From Thiothrix fructosivorans (GTDB taxonomy: Bacteria; Pseudomonadota; Gammaproteobacteria; Thiotrichales; Thiotrichaceae): 64,000 bases of DNA. The notes under the pieces are model-generated. The model searched no databases. It worked only from the letters and a program-made list of their open reading frames with translations, and was not told the DNA's origin. Positions 17,091 through 26,011 of the stretch are shown here, one piece after another. Position 1 is the first letter of the stretch. Each line of letters starts with the position of its first letter. The position numbers and the translations under genes were made by a program. The DNA lies in the NCBI RefSeq assembly GCF_017349355.1, contig NZ_JAFMPM010000004.1, positions 1 through 64,000 on the forward strand. The letters are read 5' to 3'.

Positions 17091-17944
17091 TGTTTACCCA
17101 CAAACACGGTTACTACCACAGCGGTAGCAAAACCCAGCGTTTCAAACTCAATCGCCTCACCCAACCAAACACTTGCAACCAACAACGTAAAAAACGGCTG
17201 CAATAATTGCAACTGACTGATGCGTGTAATCCCACCGATCGCCAACGCCCGATACCACAGGAAAAATCCAAACAATTGACTCACCAACGCCAGATAGAGC
17301 AATCCAAGCCAATATTTTCCCTCAATATCCGTCCAGTCCACAGGTAGCAACCACAATGAAGAAGGCAATGTCAGAGGTAACGCCAAAACCAATGCCCAAC
17401 AAATAACCTGCCAGCCTGCTATATCACGTGCCAAATACCCACCATAGGCATAGCCCACTGCTGCGGACAATCCCGCCAGCAGCAATAAAGCATCACCCGA
17501 TTGAATCAACAGCGAATCGTGCGGCAACGCATACCACACCACCAAAACAGCACCGACCAAAGCCGCTAACCAGAAAATAACCGATGGACGTTCATGCCCA
17601 ATCCATGCCCCGATTAATGCAGTCAGTAGAGGTAAAATCCCCAATACGACACCGCCATGTGAAGCTGGCACAACCTGCATGGCATAAGTTGATAGCACCG
17701 GAAATCCCAACACCACGCCAGCCACCACCCAAATCAAGTGCCGTAATTGCACCGAGGTCGGCAATGGGCTACGAGTCCACCACAACATTATTCCAGCAAG
17801 CATTCCCGCCAATGCAGCACGCCCTAAACCAACAAACAAGGGATTGAAAACGCTGACAACGTATTGACTCGCGGGCAACGTCAAACTGAAAGCAACAACG
17901 ACCAAAGCACCCAATACAACACCCTGCTTCTGCAAGTTTTCCAC
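17081..17944 (-). CDS. EamA/DMT-family transporter
   Basis: This 287-residue inner-membrane protein has about ten hydrophobic segments in two EamA halves (about 8-140 and 150-285), with the typical end of each half (LGEAIEFETLGFATAVVV). EamA proteins export amino acids or metabolites. It is divergent from a MocR regulator at 18084, an arrangement that usually means the regulator controls the exporter. The regulator is broken by an IS66-type element. Full length; start ATG at 17944. Confidence 0.85.
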   Translation of the reverse strand: MENLQKQGVVLGALVVVAFSLTLPASQYVVSVFNPLFVGLGRAALAGMLAGIMLWWTRSPLPTSVQLRHLIWVVAGVVLGFPVLSTYAMQVVPASHGGVVLGILPLLTALIGAWIGHERPSVIFWLAALVGAVLVVWYALPHDSLLIQSGDALLLLAGLSAAVGYAYGGYLARDIAGWQVICWALVLALPLTLPSSLWLLPVDWTDIEGKYWLGLLYLALVSQLFGFFLWYRALAIGGITRISQLQLLQPFFTLLVASVWLGEAIEFETLGFATAVVVTVFVGKHYF

Positions 17945-18083
17945 GTACTTGTTCCTTCTATTAGAAAAATACAGCGTAAAACTTGCCAGCCAACCATAAC
18001 AGATTTAGATTGAAACAAATTAACCAGTACAGTTGAGAGAACAATCATAACTGTATTCATCCAGCACTCGGAAACTGTGACGC

Positions 18084-18886
18084 ATGACCCTTTACGATGA
18101 CATCGCTTCCAAACTCACCGCCCACATCGACAACGGCATCTACCCACAAGGCTCACGCCTGCCCGGTGTACGCCGCCTCAGCCAGCAATTTGGCGTGAGC
18201 ATTTCTACCATTGTGCAAGCGCAGCGCCAGCTCGAAAACCTTGGGCTGATTGAAGCCCGCCCGCGTTCCGGTTATTACATCCGCCTGCGCCCGTGGCTCA
18301 AACCCGCCTTGCCTACCACTTCACAACCCGCCCTCAAACCCACTCCCGTGACGGGGCAGGAACTGGTGTTACAACTCGCACAGGTCACCAGCCACGCCGA
18401 TTTCGTGCAACTCGGTGCTGCCGTGCCAGATGAATCATTCATGCCGATGCGAGCCTTCCAACGCAGCCTCGCCAAAACGGTACGGCACTACGGCAAACGT
18501 GCCGCCAATTACGCCTTCCCGCCCGGTTTGCCCGAATTGCAGCAACAACTGGCGCGACGAATGCACTTGTGTGGCAGCCCCGTTGCCGCCAACCGCATCC
18601 TCATAACCAACGGCTGCCAGGAAGCACTTTCACTCGCCTTACAAACCGTTGCCAGTGCGGGCGACATCATTGCTATCGAATCCCCAACTTTCTACGGATT
18701 GCTGCAAGTCATTGAATCACTGGGCATGAAGGCGTTAGAAATTCCCACCGACCCGCAAGAAGGCATCAGCTTACTCGCCCTCGAACTCGCGCTGACACAA
18801 TGGCCGGTAAAAGCCTGCGTGCTGATCCCCAATTTCAGCAACCCGCTCGGTAGCTTAATGCCAGTGGAGCGCAAGCAACAATTGGT
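18084..18886 (+). pseudogene. MocR-type GntR regulator/aminotransferase, 5' part
   Basis: The N-terminal GntR winged helix (SRLPGVRRLSQQFGVSISTI, then ARPRSGYYI) leads into a fold-type-I PLP aminotransferase domain (RILITNGCQEALSLALQTVA and IPNFSNPLGSLMP). The reading frame ends at an IS66-type insertion after ERKQQLV. The rest is at 20535-21153. Joined with one copy of the 8-bp duplication CAATTGGT, the gene is 473 codons, the normal MocR length. MocR regulators sense PLP or an amino acid and control a nearby transporter or enzyme; here that would be the divergent eamA. Confidence 0.9.
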
Positions 18887-20526
18887 GTAACTGAACAGTC
18901 CCCCCTTACCCAAACGCACTAAATTTGCGACACTCCCCCGATGACCCAACAACTGAAAGACCACAGCCTCAAACAGCTTAACAGCCAGTACCTTGCCAAG
19001 CTCACGCCGGAGGAACTGCTGCACCTGTCGACCAAGTTGTTGCATGACCTGAAAGAAGCGCGGGAACAGATCAACCAAAACTCCAACAACTCCTCCAAAC
19101 CACCCAGCAGCGGTTTCCCGTGGGAAACGTCACCCAAAACGGTGGCTTTGCCCGAAACAGAAGGGGTGGGTGCAGCCAGAGGAAAGCCAACCCCGGAACC
19201 AGAAGCTGTGGCGGGCACAAAGCCAGCCCAACCAGCCAAACGCAAAGCGGGTAAACAACCCGGCGCACCGGGTTATGGTCGGGTATGGCATCCGCCCATC
19301 AATGCAGACGAACACCATTACCCCAGCCGATGTGAAGCCTGTGGCAGGTCCCTGGATGCGGCTGTCTCCCGTATTTATACCGCCTATGACAGTGTGGACA
19401 TCCAGTTTGGCACGGATGGGAACCCCGGACTGACCGTCATCACCACCCGCCACCACCTTCACGATAGCGTATGCACCTGCGGTCATGTGAGCCGCCATAT
19501 CCCGCATCGCCAAGCTCCCGACCCGTTATACCCGGAGGTTGATGTGGGCGAGTGGCGGCTGATTGGGGGCAATCTGGCGGCACTTATTGTCCACCTACGG
19601 CTGCGCTCACGCTTGTCACTGCGTGGCACACAAGAACTGTTGCGGGAGGTGTTGGGCATTCCCCTAAGTGTCGGGGTGTTGCAGCAATGTTTTGAGGAAG
19701 CAGCCGCGAGTGCTTCTCCATTGGAAGATGCCTTGGTGGAAGGGCTGTTGGCAGAAGCCACCGCTGACGGCGGGGTGCTGTATATTGATGAAACCTCTTG
19801 GAAAGAGCGTGGCGAAGCCCTGTGGCTATGGACATTCGTCACCACCCTCAGCGTTTGTTTCTACGTAGGGCAGCGCACCATTGAAATGCTCGACAACGTG
19901 ATTAGCCCCCACTTTGGGGGCTGGCTGATGAGTGATGGCTATGCCGCTTACCGCCACCACCCCAAACGCTTGCGTTGCTGGGCGCACCTGATCCGCAAAG
20001 CCCGTGGGCTGGCAGAATCACTGGACAAAGACGGGCGGACGTTTGGCAACTTCACCCTCGCTTGGCTGAGGGTATTACAGGACGACATTTACGCTTGGCG
20101 GGCAGCAGGCGGCACGGTGGGGACGCAAACCGACGTGATCCGTCAACGCCATCAGGCAAAACTCCTGGAATTCAGGGCATTATGCTTGATCCATGCCGTA
20201 TCTGCCCATGACAAGACGGCGGCACTGGCGAAAGAGTTCATCAATGATTGGGATGCCATTTTCCGAATCCTTGACCACCCGTGGCTTCCCTTGACCAATA
20301 ATGAGGCTGAGCGGGCGTTGCGCCATTGGGTGATCCTGCGCAAAACCAACCATGGCACAAAGAGTGCTACGGGGAGCCGTGCGTTTGCCATGCTGGCCAG
20401 CATCATCGGTACTTGCCGCAAACGTGGACAGTCTGCCTTGGCTTATCTTGCCAGTGTTATTACCGCTGCCCGCGCTGGCTTTGCCCTGCCCGCTTTACCG
20501 CAAGGGGTGGGGATGTGATCAATTAC
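18887..20526 (+). mobile_element. IS66-family (ISBst12-like) insertion sequence, 1640 bp
   Basis: The left end GTAACTGAACAGTCCCCCC and the right end (reverse complement GTAATTGATCACATCCCC) are imperfect inverted repeats starting GTAA, as in IS66. An exact 8-bp duplication CAATTGGT lies at 18879-18886 and 20527-20534. It has a single transposase gene and none of the small accessory ORFs of classical IS66, which fits the ISBst12 subgroup. Confidence 0.92.
18941..20518 (+). CDS. IS66-family transposase
   Basis: This 525-residue protein has an N-terminal helical segment with NSNNSSKPPSS, the mark of IS66 transposases, then a zinc-binding CEACG...CTCGH segment. The catalytic core follows: YIDETSWKERG, LMSDGYAAYRHHPKRLRCWA, and NNEAERALRHWVILRKTNHG near the C-terminus. 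It fills the element almost end to end. It looks intact, and with the exact target duplication it may still be active. Confidence 0.95.
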   Translation: MTQQLKDHSLKQLNSQYLAKLTPEELLHLSTKLLHDLKEAREQINQNSNNSSKPPSSGFPWETSPKTVALPETEGVGAARGKPTPEPEAVAGTKPAQPAKRKAGKQPGAPGYGRVWHPPINADEHHYPSRCEACGRSLDAAVSRIYTAYDSVDIQFGTDGNPGLTVITTRHHLHDSVCTCGHVSRHIPHRQAPDPLYPEVDVGEWRLIGGNLAALIVHLRLRSRLSLRGTQELLREVLGIPLSVGVLQQCFEEAAASASPLEDALVEGLLAEATADGGVLYIDETSWKERGEALWLWTFVTTLSVCFYVGQRTIEMLDNVISPHFGGWLMSDGYAAYRHHPKRLRCWAHLIRKARGLAESLDKDGRTFGNFTLAWLRVLQDDIYAWRAAGGTVGTQTDVIRQRHQAKLLEFRALCLIHAVSAHDKTAALAKEFINDWDAIFRILDHPWLPLTNNEAERALRHWVILRKTNHGTKSATGSRAFAMLASIIGTCRKRGQSALAYLASVITAARAGFALPALPQGVGM

Positions 20527-20534
20527 CAATTGGT

Positions 20535-21153
20535 CGCCCTCGCCCACCGCCACGACATGCTGCTGATCGAAGACGACATTTACGGCGACCTCGGTTTCAA
20601 CGGCGCACGCCCACCCAACTTGCTCAGTATCGAGCCAGAACCCGCCAACGGCAACGTGATTTACTGTGCGTCGTTTTCCAAAACCGTGGCGCAAGGCTTA
20701 CGGATTGGTTGGATGGTATTGCCGGAACGCTTTTTCCGCCGCGCCGAATACCTAAAATACGTCGCCAACCTTGCCGCGCCGACGCTGCCACAATTGGCAC
20801 TGGCGGATTTCCTTACGCACGGTGGCTACGAACGTTATTTGCGCCAAGTGCAAACCCGCTACGCCCGCCAAATTGATTTATTCAGCCACGCCATCAGCCA
20901 GCATTTCCCCGCAGGCACACGGGTGACGCAACCCAAAGGCGGCTTCGTATTGTGGGTGGAATTGGCGGCAGGCACGGATACCTTGCTCATGACGCAAGAC
21001 TTGCTCAAACAAGGGATCAGCATTGCACCGGGGCAAATCTTTTCCGCCACGCAAAAATACCGGAATTGCATCCGCCTCAGTTGTGCGCAGCCGTGGACGG
21101 CGGAAGTGGAGGCGGCAATGGTGAAGGTAGGGCGACACGGCGACGGCAAGTAA
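20535..21153 (+). pseudogene. MocR-type regulator, 3' part
   Basis: This is the C-terminal half of the PLP-dependent domain interrupted at 18886. It holds LIEDDIYGDLGFNG, the Schiff-base lysine in YCASFSKTVAQGLRIGW, and the late block QPKGGFVLWVEL. It continues the frame of 18084-18886 exactly when the IS66-type element and one copy of the duplication are removed. The interrupted product lacks the PLP-lysine and should not function. Confidence 0.9.
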
Positions 21154-21162
21154 TGGTTGGCA

Positions 21163-21492
21163 TTAAAACCCATCAAAACCATTCAGGCTCAAGGCAAAGC
21201 TGACAGCCTGATCAACTTCTGCCAGTTTGTGCATGGAAAGGGTGGTAATCAAAGCCCCCAATTTGCCCTTTTGGACTGTCTGGATGTAATCAAAATTGAT
21301 GGCGCATTCTCGTGGCATACCATCCTGCCCAGTCAATGCTACTTCACTGGGAATGTCGCGGATGGTGGTAGTAATCGGTGCGATGGTTACTTCACCCATA
21401 TACGGGATAATGTCAGAGCGTAGCAAAATCATTACCGGGCAGCGTTTATCCGGTTCTTTGAAGGTATACCAACGAATTTCGCCACGCTTCAT
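21163..21492 (-). CDS. MazF/PemK-family endoribonuclease toxin
   Basis: This 109-residue protein begins MKRGEIRWYTF and has the PemK/MazF barrel signature: RCPVMILLRSD, TIAPITTTIRDIPSEVAL, ECAINFDYIQTVQKGKL. The R-G-E/D start, the central R-P-V and the late S/T and Q-x-x-x-x-K are all present, so it looks active. MazF toxins cut single-stranded RNA. It overlaps the upstream antitoxin by 4 bp (ATGA), implying coupled translation. Confidence 0.88.
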   Translation of the reverse strand: MKRGEIRWYTFKEPDKRCPVMILLRSDIIPYMGEVTIAPITTTIRDIPSEVALTGQDGMPRECAINFDYIQTVQKGKLGALITTLSMHKLAEVDQAVSFALSLNGFDGF

Positions 21493-21722
21493 TGCTCACC
21501 CCATGCCTGTTCCTCTTCCCACACTGAAAATTCGTCGGGGGTAACAGGGTAGCGCAAGTAGCCAGCACGGTGTTTTTCCACCAATTTGCGTTGATGGTAG
21601 AGGGCGATTGCCATGCGCAAGGCTTCACGGGTAAAGGCGGAGCGGTTGGTGTGGCTTTCCTGGACGACCTGATCCAGCTCCATCACCAATTCATCGTCAA
21701 AGGTCATTTGCAAGGTTCGCAT
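21489..21722 (-). CDS. Ribbon-helix-helix antitoxin of the MazF-like toxin
   Basis: This protein is about 77 residues from the ATG at 21722 (MRTLQMTFDDELVMELDQVV), with GGAAAC upstream; an ATG four codons earlier (21734) is possible. The RHH fold is clear (MTFDDELVMELDQVV...NRSAFTREALRMAI). The acidic C-terminus (PDEFSVWEEEQAWGEQ) would bind the toxin. A TATAAT box lies just before the earlier ATG, so the transcript has a very short leader. It neutralises the toxin encoded by the overlapping downstream gene. Confidence 0.8.
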   Translation of the reverse strand: MRTLQMTFDDELVMELDQVVQESHTNRSAFTREALRMAIALYHQRKLVEKHRAGYLRYPVTPDEFSVWEEEQAWGEQ

Positions 21723-21748
21723 AGTGGTTTCCATGTGGATGATTATAG

Positions 21749-21990
21749 GTATATAAGCATGGGTTCACGGAATCGCCACGCCCGCCAAGTACCCAAGCCT
21801 GCTCGGATTGTGGAAGTATTTCCGTCAATAGTCCGAAAGGTAAAGCAGGACTTGGAATAAGAGAATGGCTCTGTGCCGACTGTGGCACGCTGCATGATCG
21901 CGATGTCAATGCAGCCAGAAACCATCTCGCGGCTGGGCATAGCCGTCTCGCAGGAGGAATCTCCTTTAGGGCGGGGATGGTGTCAATCCT
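21749..21990 (+). pseudogene. TnpB (IS200/IS605-group OrfB) C-terminal remnant
   Basis: The plus strand reads PPSTQACSDCGSI, KGKAGLGIREWLCADCGTLH and DRDVNAARNHLAAGHSRLA. This is the zinc finger (two CxxC) and the RuvC-III Asp block of TnpB. The following GGGCGGGGATGGTGTCAA resembles the right end of such elements, which also overlaps the guide RNA in active TnpB systems. The N-terminal two thirds are gone. The remnant sits between the MazEF-like promoter and the MFS gene, and supplies the MFS stop codon. Confidence 0.8.
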
Positions 21991-23227
21991 TGTTGAATGC
22001 CAGCGCAACCCATGCACCCGACAGCAGCATTGCCACCCCGACCAGCCAGAAGGTTACGCTTAAGCCTTGCGCCCATTGTGCCAGCAAGCCCATGCACAAC
22101 GCACCGACGGCATAGCCGAAATCACGCCAGAAACGATAGACGCCGAGTAATGTGCCGCGTTGCATGGGCGGGCTGACATCTGCCACCGCTGCGCCCAAGG
22201 TGGGGTAAAGCATTGCCATGCCGAAACCGATCAATCCGGCTTCCAGCGTCCACAGCCATACGGTATGCGTCAGTACCAGCAGCAATACACCGACGCCACA
22301 CAGCCACATGCCGCCAACAATCAACGGTTTGCGTCCGAAGCGGTCAGAAGCGGGGCCAGTGAGCAGTTGACTTGCACCCCATAGCAGCGCATACACGCCA
22401 ATGATGGAACTGGCTTGCACCAGTGTTAGGTTTTGCGCCACGAACCACACGGGCAGGATGATCCATACCAGTGCGTCGGTGAATTTTTCCACCAATCCGG
22501 CTTGGTTCAGGGCTAACAGGTTGCGGTTTTGCCAACTGGCGTAGAGGAAGGCTTGCCCTAGCGACGGTGGCGGCATGGAGCTGGCAGAAACAGCGGACGC
22601 ATGTGCCAATGCCCAAGGACGCGTTTCCTTGATCATCAGGATTGCCAAGATTAGCCCCGACAAAATGACGATTGTGCCGAACAGGGCTAAACCTTGGCGT
22701 GCGCCGTAGACTTCCACCAGCCATGCGGTGACGACACCCGCGAGCGCCACAGCAGCGTAGCCGGAAAATTCGTTTATGCCGTTGACCAGCCCTTTCTGGC
22801 TCAGGTGCGTCATGTCGAGCTTGCTGTTGAGGGTCATCGACCAGCACAAGCCTTGGTTGACACCGAGCAAGGCGGTAGCGGCAACGACCCAACTCCAGTT
22901 CGGGGCATATAGCAGTAGGAGTGGGATAGGTAGTGCCGCCATCCACCCCGCGACCAATACCCGCTTGCGCCCGAATCGGTCAGAAAACCGCCCTGCAAAC
23001 AGGTTCATCACGGCCTTGACTGCACCAAAGGTGACCACGAAAGTAGTGAGCAAAAAGAACTGTTGCTCGCCCAACCCGAATTCTGTTTTTGCCAAACCGG
23101 GGACGACGATGCGTGTCATGCCGATGGTTAGACCGACGAGGAATACCTGTAATAGCTGGTGGAGGATTTGGGTAAGGTTGGCACGGATGCCGTGTTGGAC
23201 AGGGGGTGAAGTGCTGTGTAGGGGCAT
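21983..23227 (-). CDS. Major facilitator superfamily transporter
   Basis: This protein is about 414 residues from the ATG at 23227 (MPLHSTSPPVQ). Twelve membrane segments are expected. The MFS motif A-like loops are present twice (FAGRFSDRFGRKRVLVAGWM and GPASDRFGRKPLIVGGMW), giving two homologous halves. Substrate is unknown; it resembles drug or metabolite exporters. The final codons VALAFNKD are followed by a TGA that lies in the TnpB-element remnant, so the native C-terminus may have been a little longer. Confidence 0.85.
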   Translation of the reverse strand: MPLHSTSPPVQHGIRANLTQILHQLLQVFLVGLTIGMTRIVVPGLAKTEFGLGEQQFFLLTTFVVTFGAVKAVMNLFAGRFSDRFGRKRVLVAGWMAALPIPLLLLYAPNWSWVVAATALLGVNQGLCWSMTLNSKLDMTHLSQKGLVNGINEFSGYAAVALAGVVTAWLVEVYGARQGLALFGTIVILSGLILAILMIKETRPWALAHASAVSASSMPPPSLGQAFLYASWQNRNLLALNQAGLVEKFTDALVWIILPVWFVAQNLTLVQASSIIGVYALLWGASQLLTGPASDRFGRKPLIVGGMWLCGVGVLLLVLTHTVWLWTLEAGLIGFGMAMLYPTLGAAVADVSPPMQRGTLLGVYRFWRDFGYAVGALCMGLLAQWAQGLSVTFWLVGVAMLLSGAWVALAFNKD

Positions 23228-23320
23228 AAAGACTATCTTTCTAACTTTAACAAGTAACATTCAATTGATAGATTGAATATACGTTGTCTCCCGCCTACAC
23301 TGCAAGCCTCATCATTTTTG

Positions 23321-23947
23321 TCATGCGCTGACCAACTCCAAGCGGGCATGGCTGATGATTTGCCATGCGGCCGTCAATGCCAACCCAGCCATCATGCTTG
23401 CCACCAACAAATCAGGCCAGCCAGAACCTGTGCCGAATACGCCCAGTGCTGCCAGCATCACTGCCACATTGCCAATCGCATCATTGCGGGTACATAACCA
23501 GACACTGCGCATATTGCTGTCACCGTTACGCCACGCGTAGAGCATCGCGGCGACGCTGAGGTTAGCAAGCAATGCCAGCATTCCGACCATGCCCATCGTG
23601 GTAGCTTGCGGTATGCTGCCAGTGAGTAACCCCCATGCCGCATCACCCACTACCCAAATGCCGAAGGTTGCCATCGACACAGCTTTGAGTAAGGAAGCCC
23701 GCGCCCGTGCGACTATTCCCATTGCCAGCACCCACAAGCTGATGCCGTAGTTCGCAGCATCGCCCAGAAAATCCAGCGCATCTGCCAGCAATGCTGACGA
23801 ATTAGCTTTCAAACCAAAGCCAATTTCCAGTACAAACATCCCTGCATTGATCAGTAACGCCAACAGCAATACGGTACGGTAACGCCCGTGCGGTTGCTGC
23901 CCTTGCCCGCTGCTGCACCCATGATCACAATCGCAATGTACACCCAT
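23321..23947 (-). CDS. Cation diffusion facilitator (CDF) family metal exporter
   Basis: This 208-residue protein begins with a His/Cys-rich tail (MGVHCDCDHGCSSG) and has about six membrane segments. The CDF metal site in helix II is SALLADALDFLGDAANYG; helix V carries TRNDAIGNVAVML, giving the D/D...N/D pattern of the transport site. The cytosolic C-terminal domain of larger CDFs is missing, as in the compact subfamily. It is divergent from a MerR gene and its promoter holds a MerR-type operator, so it is probably induced by a heavy metal such as Cd, Zn, Pb or Co. Confidence 0.82.
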   Translation of the reverse strand: MGVHCDCDHGCSSGQGQQPHGRYRTVLLLALLINAGMFVLEIGFGLKANSSALLADALDFLGDAANYGISLWVLAMGIVARARASLLKAVSMATFGIWVVGDAAWGLLTGSIPQATTMGMVGMLALLANLSVAAMLYAWRNGDSNMRSVWLCTRNDAIGNVAVMLAALGVFGTGSGWPDLLVASMMAGLALTAAWQIISHARLELVSA

Positions 23948-23983
23948 AACACTTCTCCCAATGGTTCAATGGGGCTATCCTAA

Positions 23984-24004
23984 ACCCTGTAGCAACTACA
24001 GGGT
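23984..24004 (-). promoter_or_regulatory. MerR-family operator within the CDF gene promoter
   Basis: ACCCTGTAG and CTACAGGGT are perfect 9-bp arms around CAA, like CadR/PbrR sites. On the minus strand it lies between a TTGACC -35 and a TAGGAT -10 separated by 19 bp, the stretched spacer that MerR proteins correct by twisting DNA. It thus controls the CDF exporter and overlaps the start region of the merR-like gene. Confidence 0.8.
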
Positions 24005-24010
24005 CAAGCC

Positions 24011-24430
24011 ATGCCGAACCATTACACGATTGGTGTTTTAAGCCGGGAATCGGGGGTAAAAGTGGAAACCATCCGCTATTACGAGCGCAGCGGTTTATTA
24101 TCGCCGCCTGCCCGTGCTGCCAGCGGCTATCGGCGCTATGGTGAGGAAGACATCAAACGCTTGTGCTTCATCCGGCGTGGGCGGGAACTGGGCTTTGGTA
24201 TGGTAGAAATCAAGGCGTTGTTACAACTGGCTGATCAGCCGCAACACTCCTGCCATGCCGCCGACCAGATGGTGCAGGCGCATTTGACGGAAATTGATGC
24301 CAAAATTCGTGACTTGCAAGCTATCCGTGCCGTGCTGGAACAGATTGCCCAATGCCCAAGCCAAACGGCGGAGCATTGCTACTTGCTGGAGACGCTGGAT
24401 CAACGGGTGTGTTGTTTACTTGAGCCTTAA
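24011..24430 (+). CDS. MerR-family metal-responsive regulator (CadR/PbrR/ZntR-like)
   Basis: This 139-residue protein has the winged-helix MerR N-terminus (IGVLSRESGVKVETIRYYER, then SGLLSPPARAASGYRRYGEE). A dimer helix follows. The C-terminal metal loop has HSCHAADQ at the helix end, CPSQTAEHCYLLETL, and a final CC pair near the stop (RVCCLLEP). The Cys arrangement fits Cd/Pb/Zn sensors rather than CueR. It activates the divergent CDF exporter through the operator at 23984-24004. Confidence 0.87.
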   Translation: MPNHYTIGVLSRESGVKVETIRYYERSGLLSPPARAASGYRRYGEEDIKRLCFIRRGRELGFGMVEIKALLQLADQPQHSCHAADQMVQAHLTEIDAKIRDLQAIRAVLEQIAQCPSQTAEHCYLLETLDQRVCCLLEP

Positions 24431-24494
24431 ACTACTTGCGGTTCAGTCTTACTCATGAAATCATTCAAGCAATTCATTGAATGAGTAAGGCATT

Positions 24495-25160
24495 ATGCAA
24501 ACGCCCGGTTTCAAACAACAGGTCAACGCCCAGTTCGCCTTGATCGCGCAGGCACTCGCTTCCCCGCAACGCCTGGAAATCCTCGACTACCTCGCCCAAA
24601 CCGAGCGTAGCGTGGAGGAACTCAGCCAGCTTGCCAACTTAAGCGTTGCCAATACCTCGCGCCATTTACAAACCCTCAAGCAGTCCGCACTGGTGCAAGT
24701 CCGTACTGATGGCAAACGCCGCCTCTATCGCCTCGCTGGGGATGACGTGGTGCAACTTATCGCCAGTTTGCGCCACACCGCCGAGTTGCATTTGGCAGAG
24801 GTGGAACGTCTTGCCCACACCTACCTAACTGATAAATCTGCAATGGAAGCCATCAGTGCGGAAGAACTCCTCGCCCGCATCGAACGCGACGAAGTGACCG
24901 TGCTGGATGTGCGCCCCGCCGCCGAATACGCCGCCGGACACATCCCCGGCGCAATCCACTTGCTACCGGAAGAAGTTGCCGAACGTTTGCACGAACTCGA
25001 CGACAGCAAAACCATCGTTGCCTATTGCCGAGGGCCTTACTGTGTGTATTCCTTCCAGATGGTGCAAGCCTTGCGTGGTCATGGCATCACCGCCCTCCGC
25101 CTTCAAGAAGGCTTGCCAGAATGGAAAGCTGCCGGATTACCCACGCAAACTATGCACTGA
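24495..25160 (+). CDS. ArsR-family HTH regulator fused to a rhodanese domain
   Basis: This 221-residue protein has an ArsR winged helix at residues 10-105 (LASPQRLEILDYLAQTERSV, ELSQLANLSVANTSRHLQTL). A rhodanese domain at 120-215 has VLDVRPAAEYAAGHIPGAIH and the active-site loop CRGPYC. Rhodanese Cys residues carry persulfide sulfur, so the fusion can sense or transfer sulfane sulfur. It is followed after 27 bp by a persulfide dioxygenase gene, with which it probably forms an operon. The regulator may repress it until persulfide accumulates (inference by analogy with BigR/SqrR). Confidence 0.88.
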   Translation: MQTPGFKQQVNAQFALIAQALASPQRLEILDYLAQTERSVEELSQLANLSVANTSRHLQTLKQSALVQVRTDGKRRLYRLAGDDVVQLIASLRHTAELHLAEVERLAHTYLTDKSAMEAISAEELLARIERDEVTVLDVRPAAEYAAGHIPGAIHLLPEEVAERLHELDDSKTIVAYCRGPYCVYSFQMVQALRGHGITALRLQEGLPEWKAAGLPTQTMH

Positions 25161-25187
25161 CCATAAAACCGCTACGGAGGATTCCCC

Positions 25188-25922
25188 ATGTTTTTCTTGC
25201 AACGCGCCGCGCCGTCTGACACATCCTCACTTGCCTACCTGTTTGGCTGTGGTGGCAAAGGCCATGCCATTGCGGTAGATGTTCACGCTGAAGACGTGGA
25301 GTGGTTTCTGCAACAAGCCGCGCAACAAGCGGTGAAAATTGATTATGTCGTCGACACCCATATCCATGCCGACCACGTATCCGGTGGGCGCGAACTGGCA
25401 CAACGTTGCGGAGGGGAATATTGTTTGCATGAAAGTTCCACCCCGCAGTTTGCTTTTACCCCGCTCAAAGATGGGCAGGTGCTGACCGTTGGCAATGTCA
25501 CTGCGACCGTGTTGCACACACCGGGGCATACGGCTGACAGCATTTGCCTACTGGTATCCGATGTACGTCGCAGTGCCGAGCCGTGGTTCTTACTGACTGG
25601 GCATACTCTGTTTGTGGGCAGTGCAGGCCGCCCGGATTTGCGGGGTGAAGAAGAGCGCATGGGTGGTTTGCTGCATAATTCGATTTTCAACAAGCTGCTG
25701 ACGTTACCGGAACACGTCGAGGTTTTCCCCGGTGCGCAAGCGGGTAGCGTGTGTGGTGCAGGCATCTCTGGCAAGCCATCGTCCACCATTGCGTTTGAGA
25801 AGCGCTTTAATACGGCGCTAGTGGCAGACAAGGCGGCATTTATTGCGGCGATTTTGGGTAATCTGCCGCCACAGCCAGCAGGTATGGCGGCGATTATCCA
25901 GCGCAATAGCAGCCCATTATGA
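25188..25922 (+). CDS. Persulfide dioxygenase-like metallo-beta-lactamase-fold hydrolase (ETHE1/Blh type)
   Basis: This 244-residue protein has the MBL motif THIHADHVSGG (HxHxDH), then HTPGHTADSICLL and LFVGSAGRPDL. The ETHE1 group uses one iron held by two His and one Asp, and oxidises glutathione persulfide to sulfite. The start ATG at 25188 follows GGAGG. Directly downstream of the ArsR-rhodanese gene, it points to a sulfide/persulfide detoxification unit in the cytoplasm, fitting a sulfur oxidiser. A general MBL hydrolase is the alternative. Confidence 0.82.
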   Translation: MFFLQRAAPSDTSSLAYLFGCGGKGHAIAVDVHAEDVEWFLQQAAQQAVKIDYVVDTHIHADHVSGGRELAQRCGGEYCLHESSTPQFAFTPLKDGQVLTVGNVTATVLHTPGHTADSICLLVSDVRRSAEPWFLLTGHTLFVGSAGRPDLRGEEERMGGLLHNSIFNKLLTLPEHVEVFPGAQAGSVCGAGISGKPSSTIAFEKRFNTALVADKAAFIAAILGNLPPQPAGMAAIIQRNSSPL

Positions 25923-26011
25923 GTCACGCCGATTTGAGGTAGAAACGCAGCACCGCATTACCTATTCCAGTGCTTCCACCTGCCCCTTGATGCAGCGGGC
26001 GGATCAAGATG

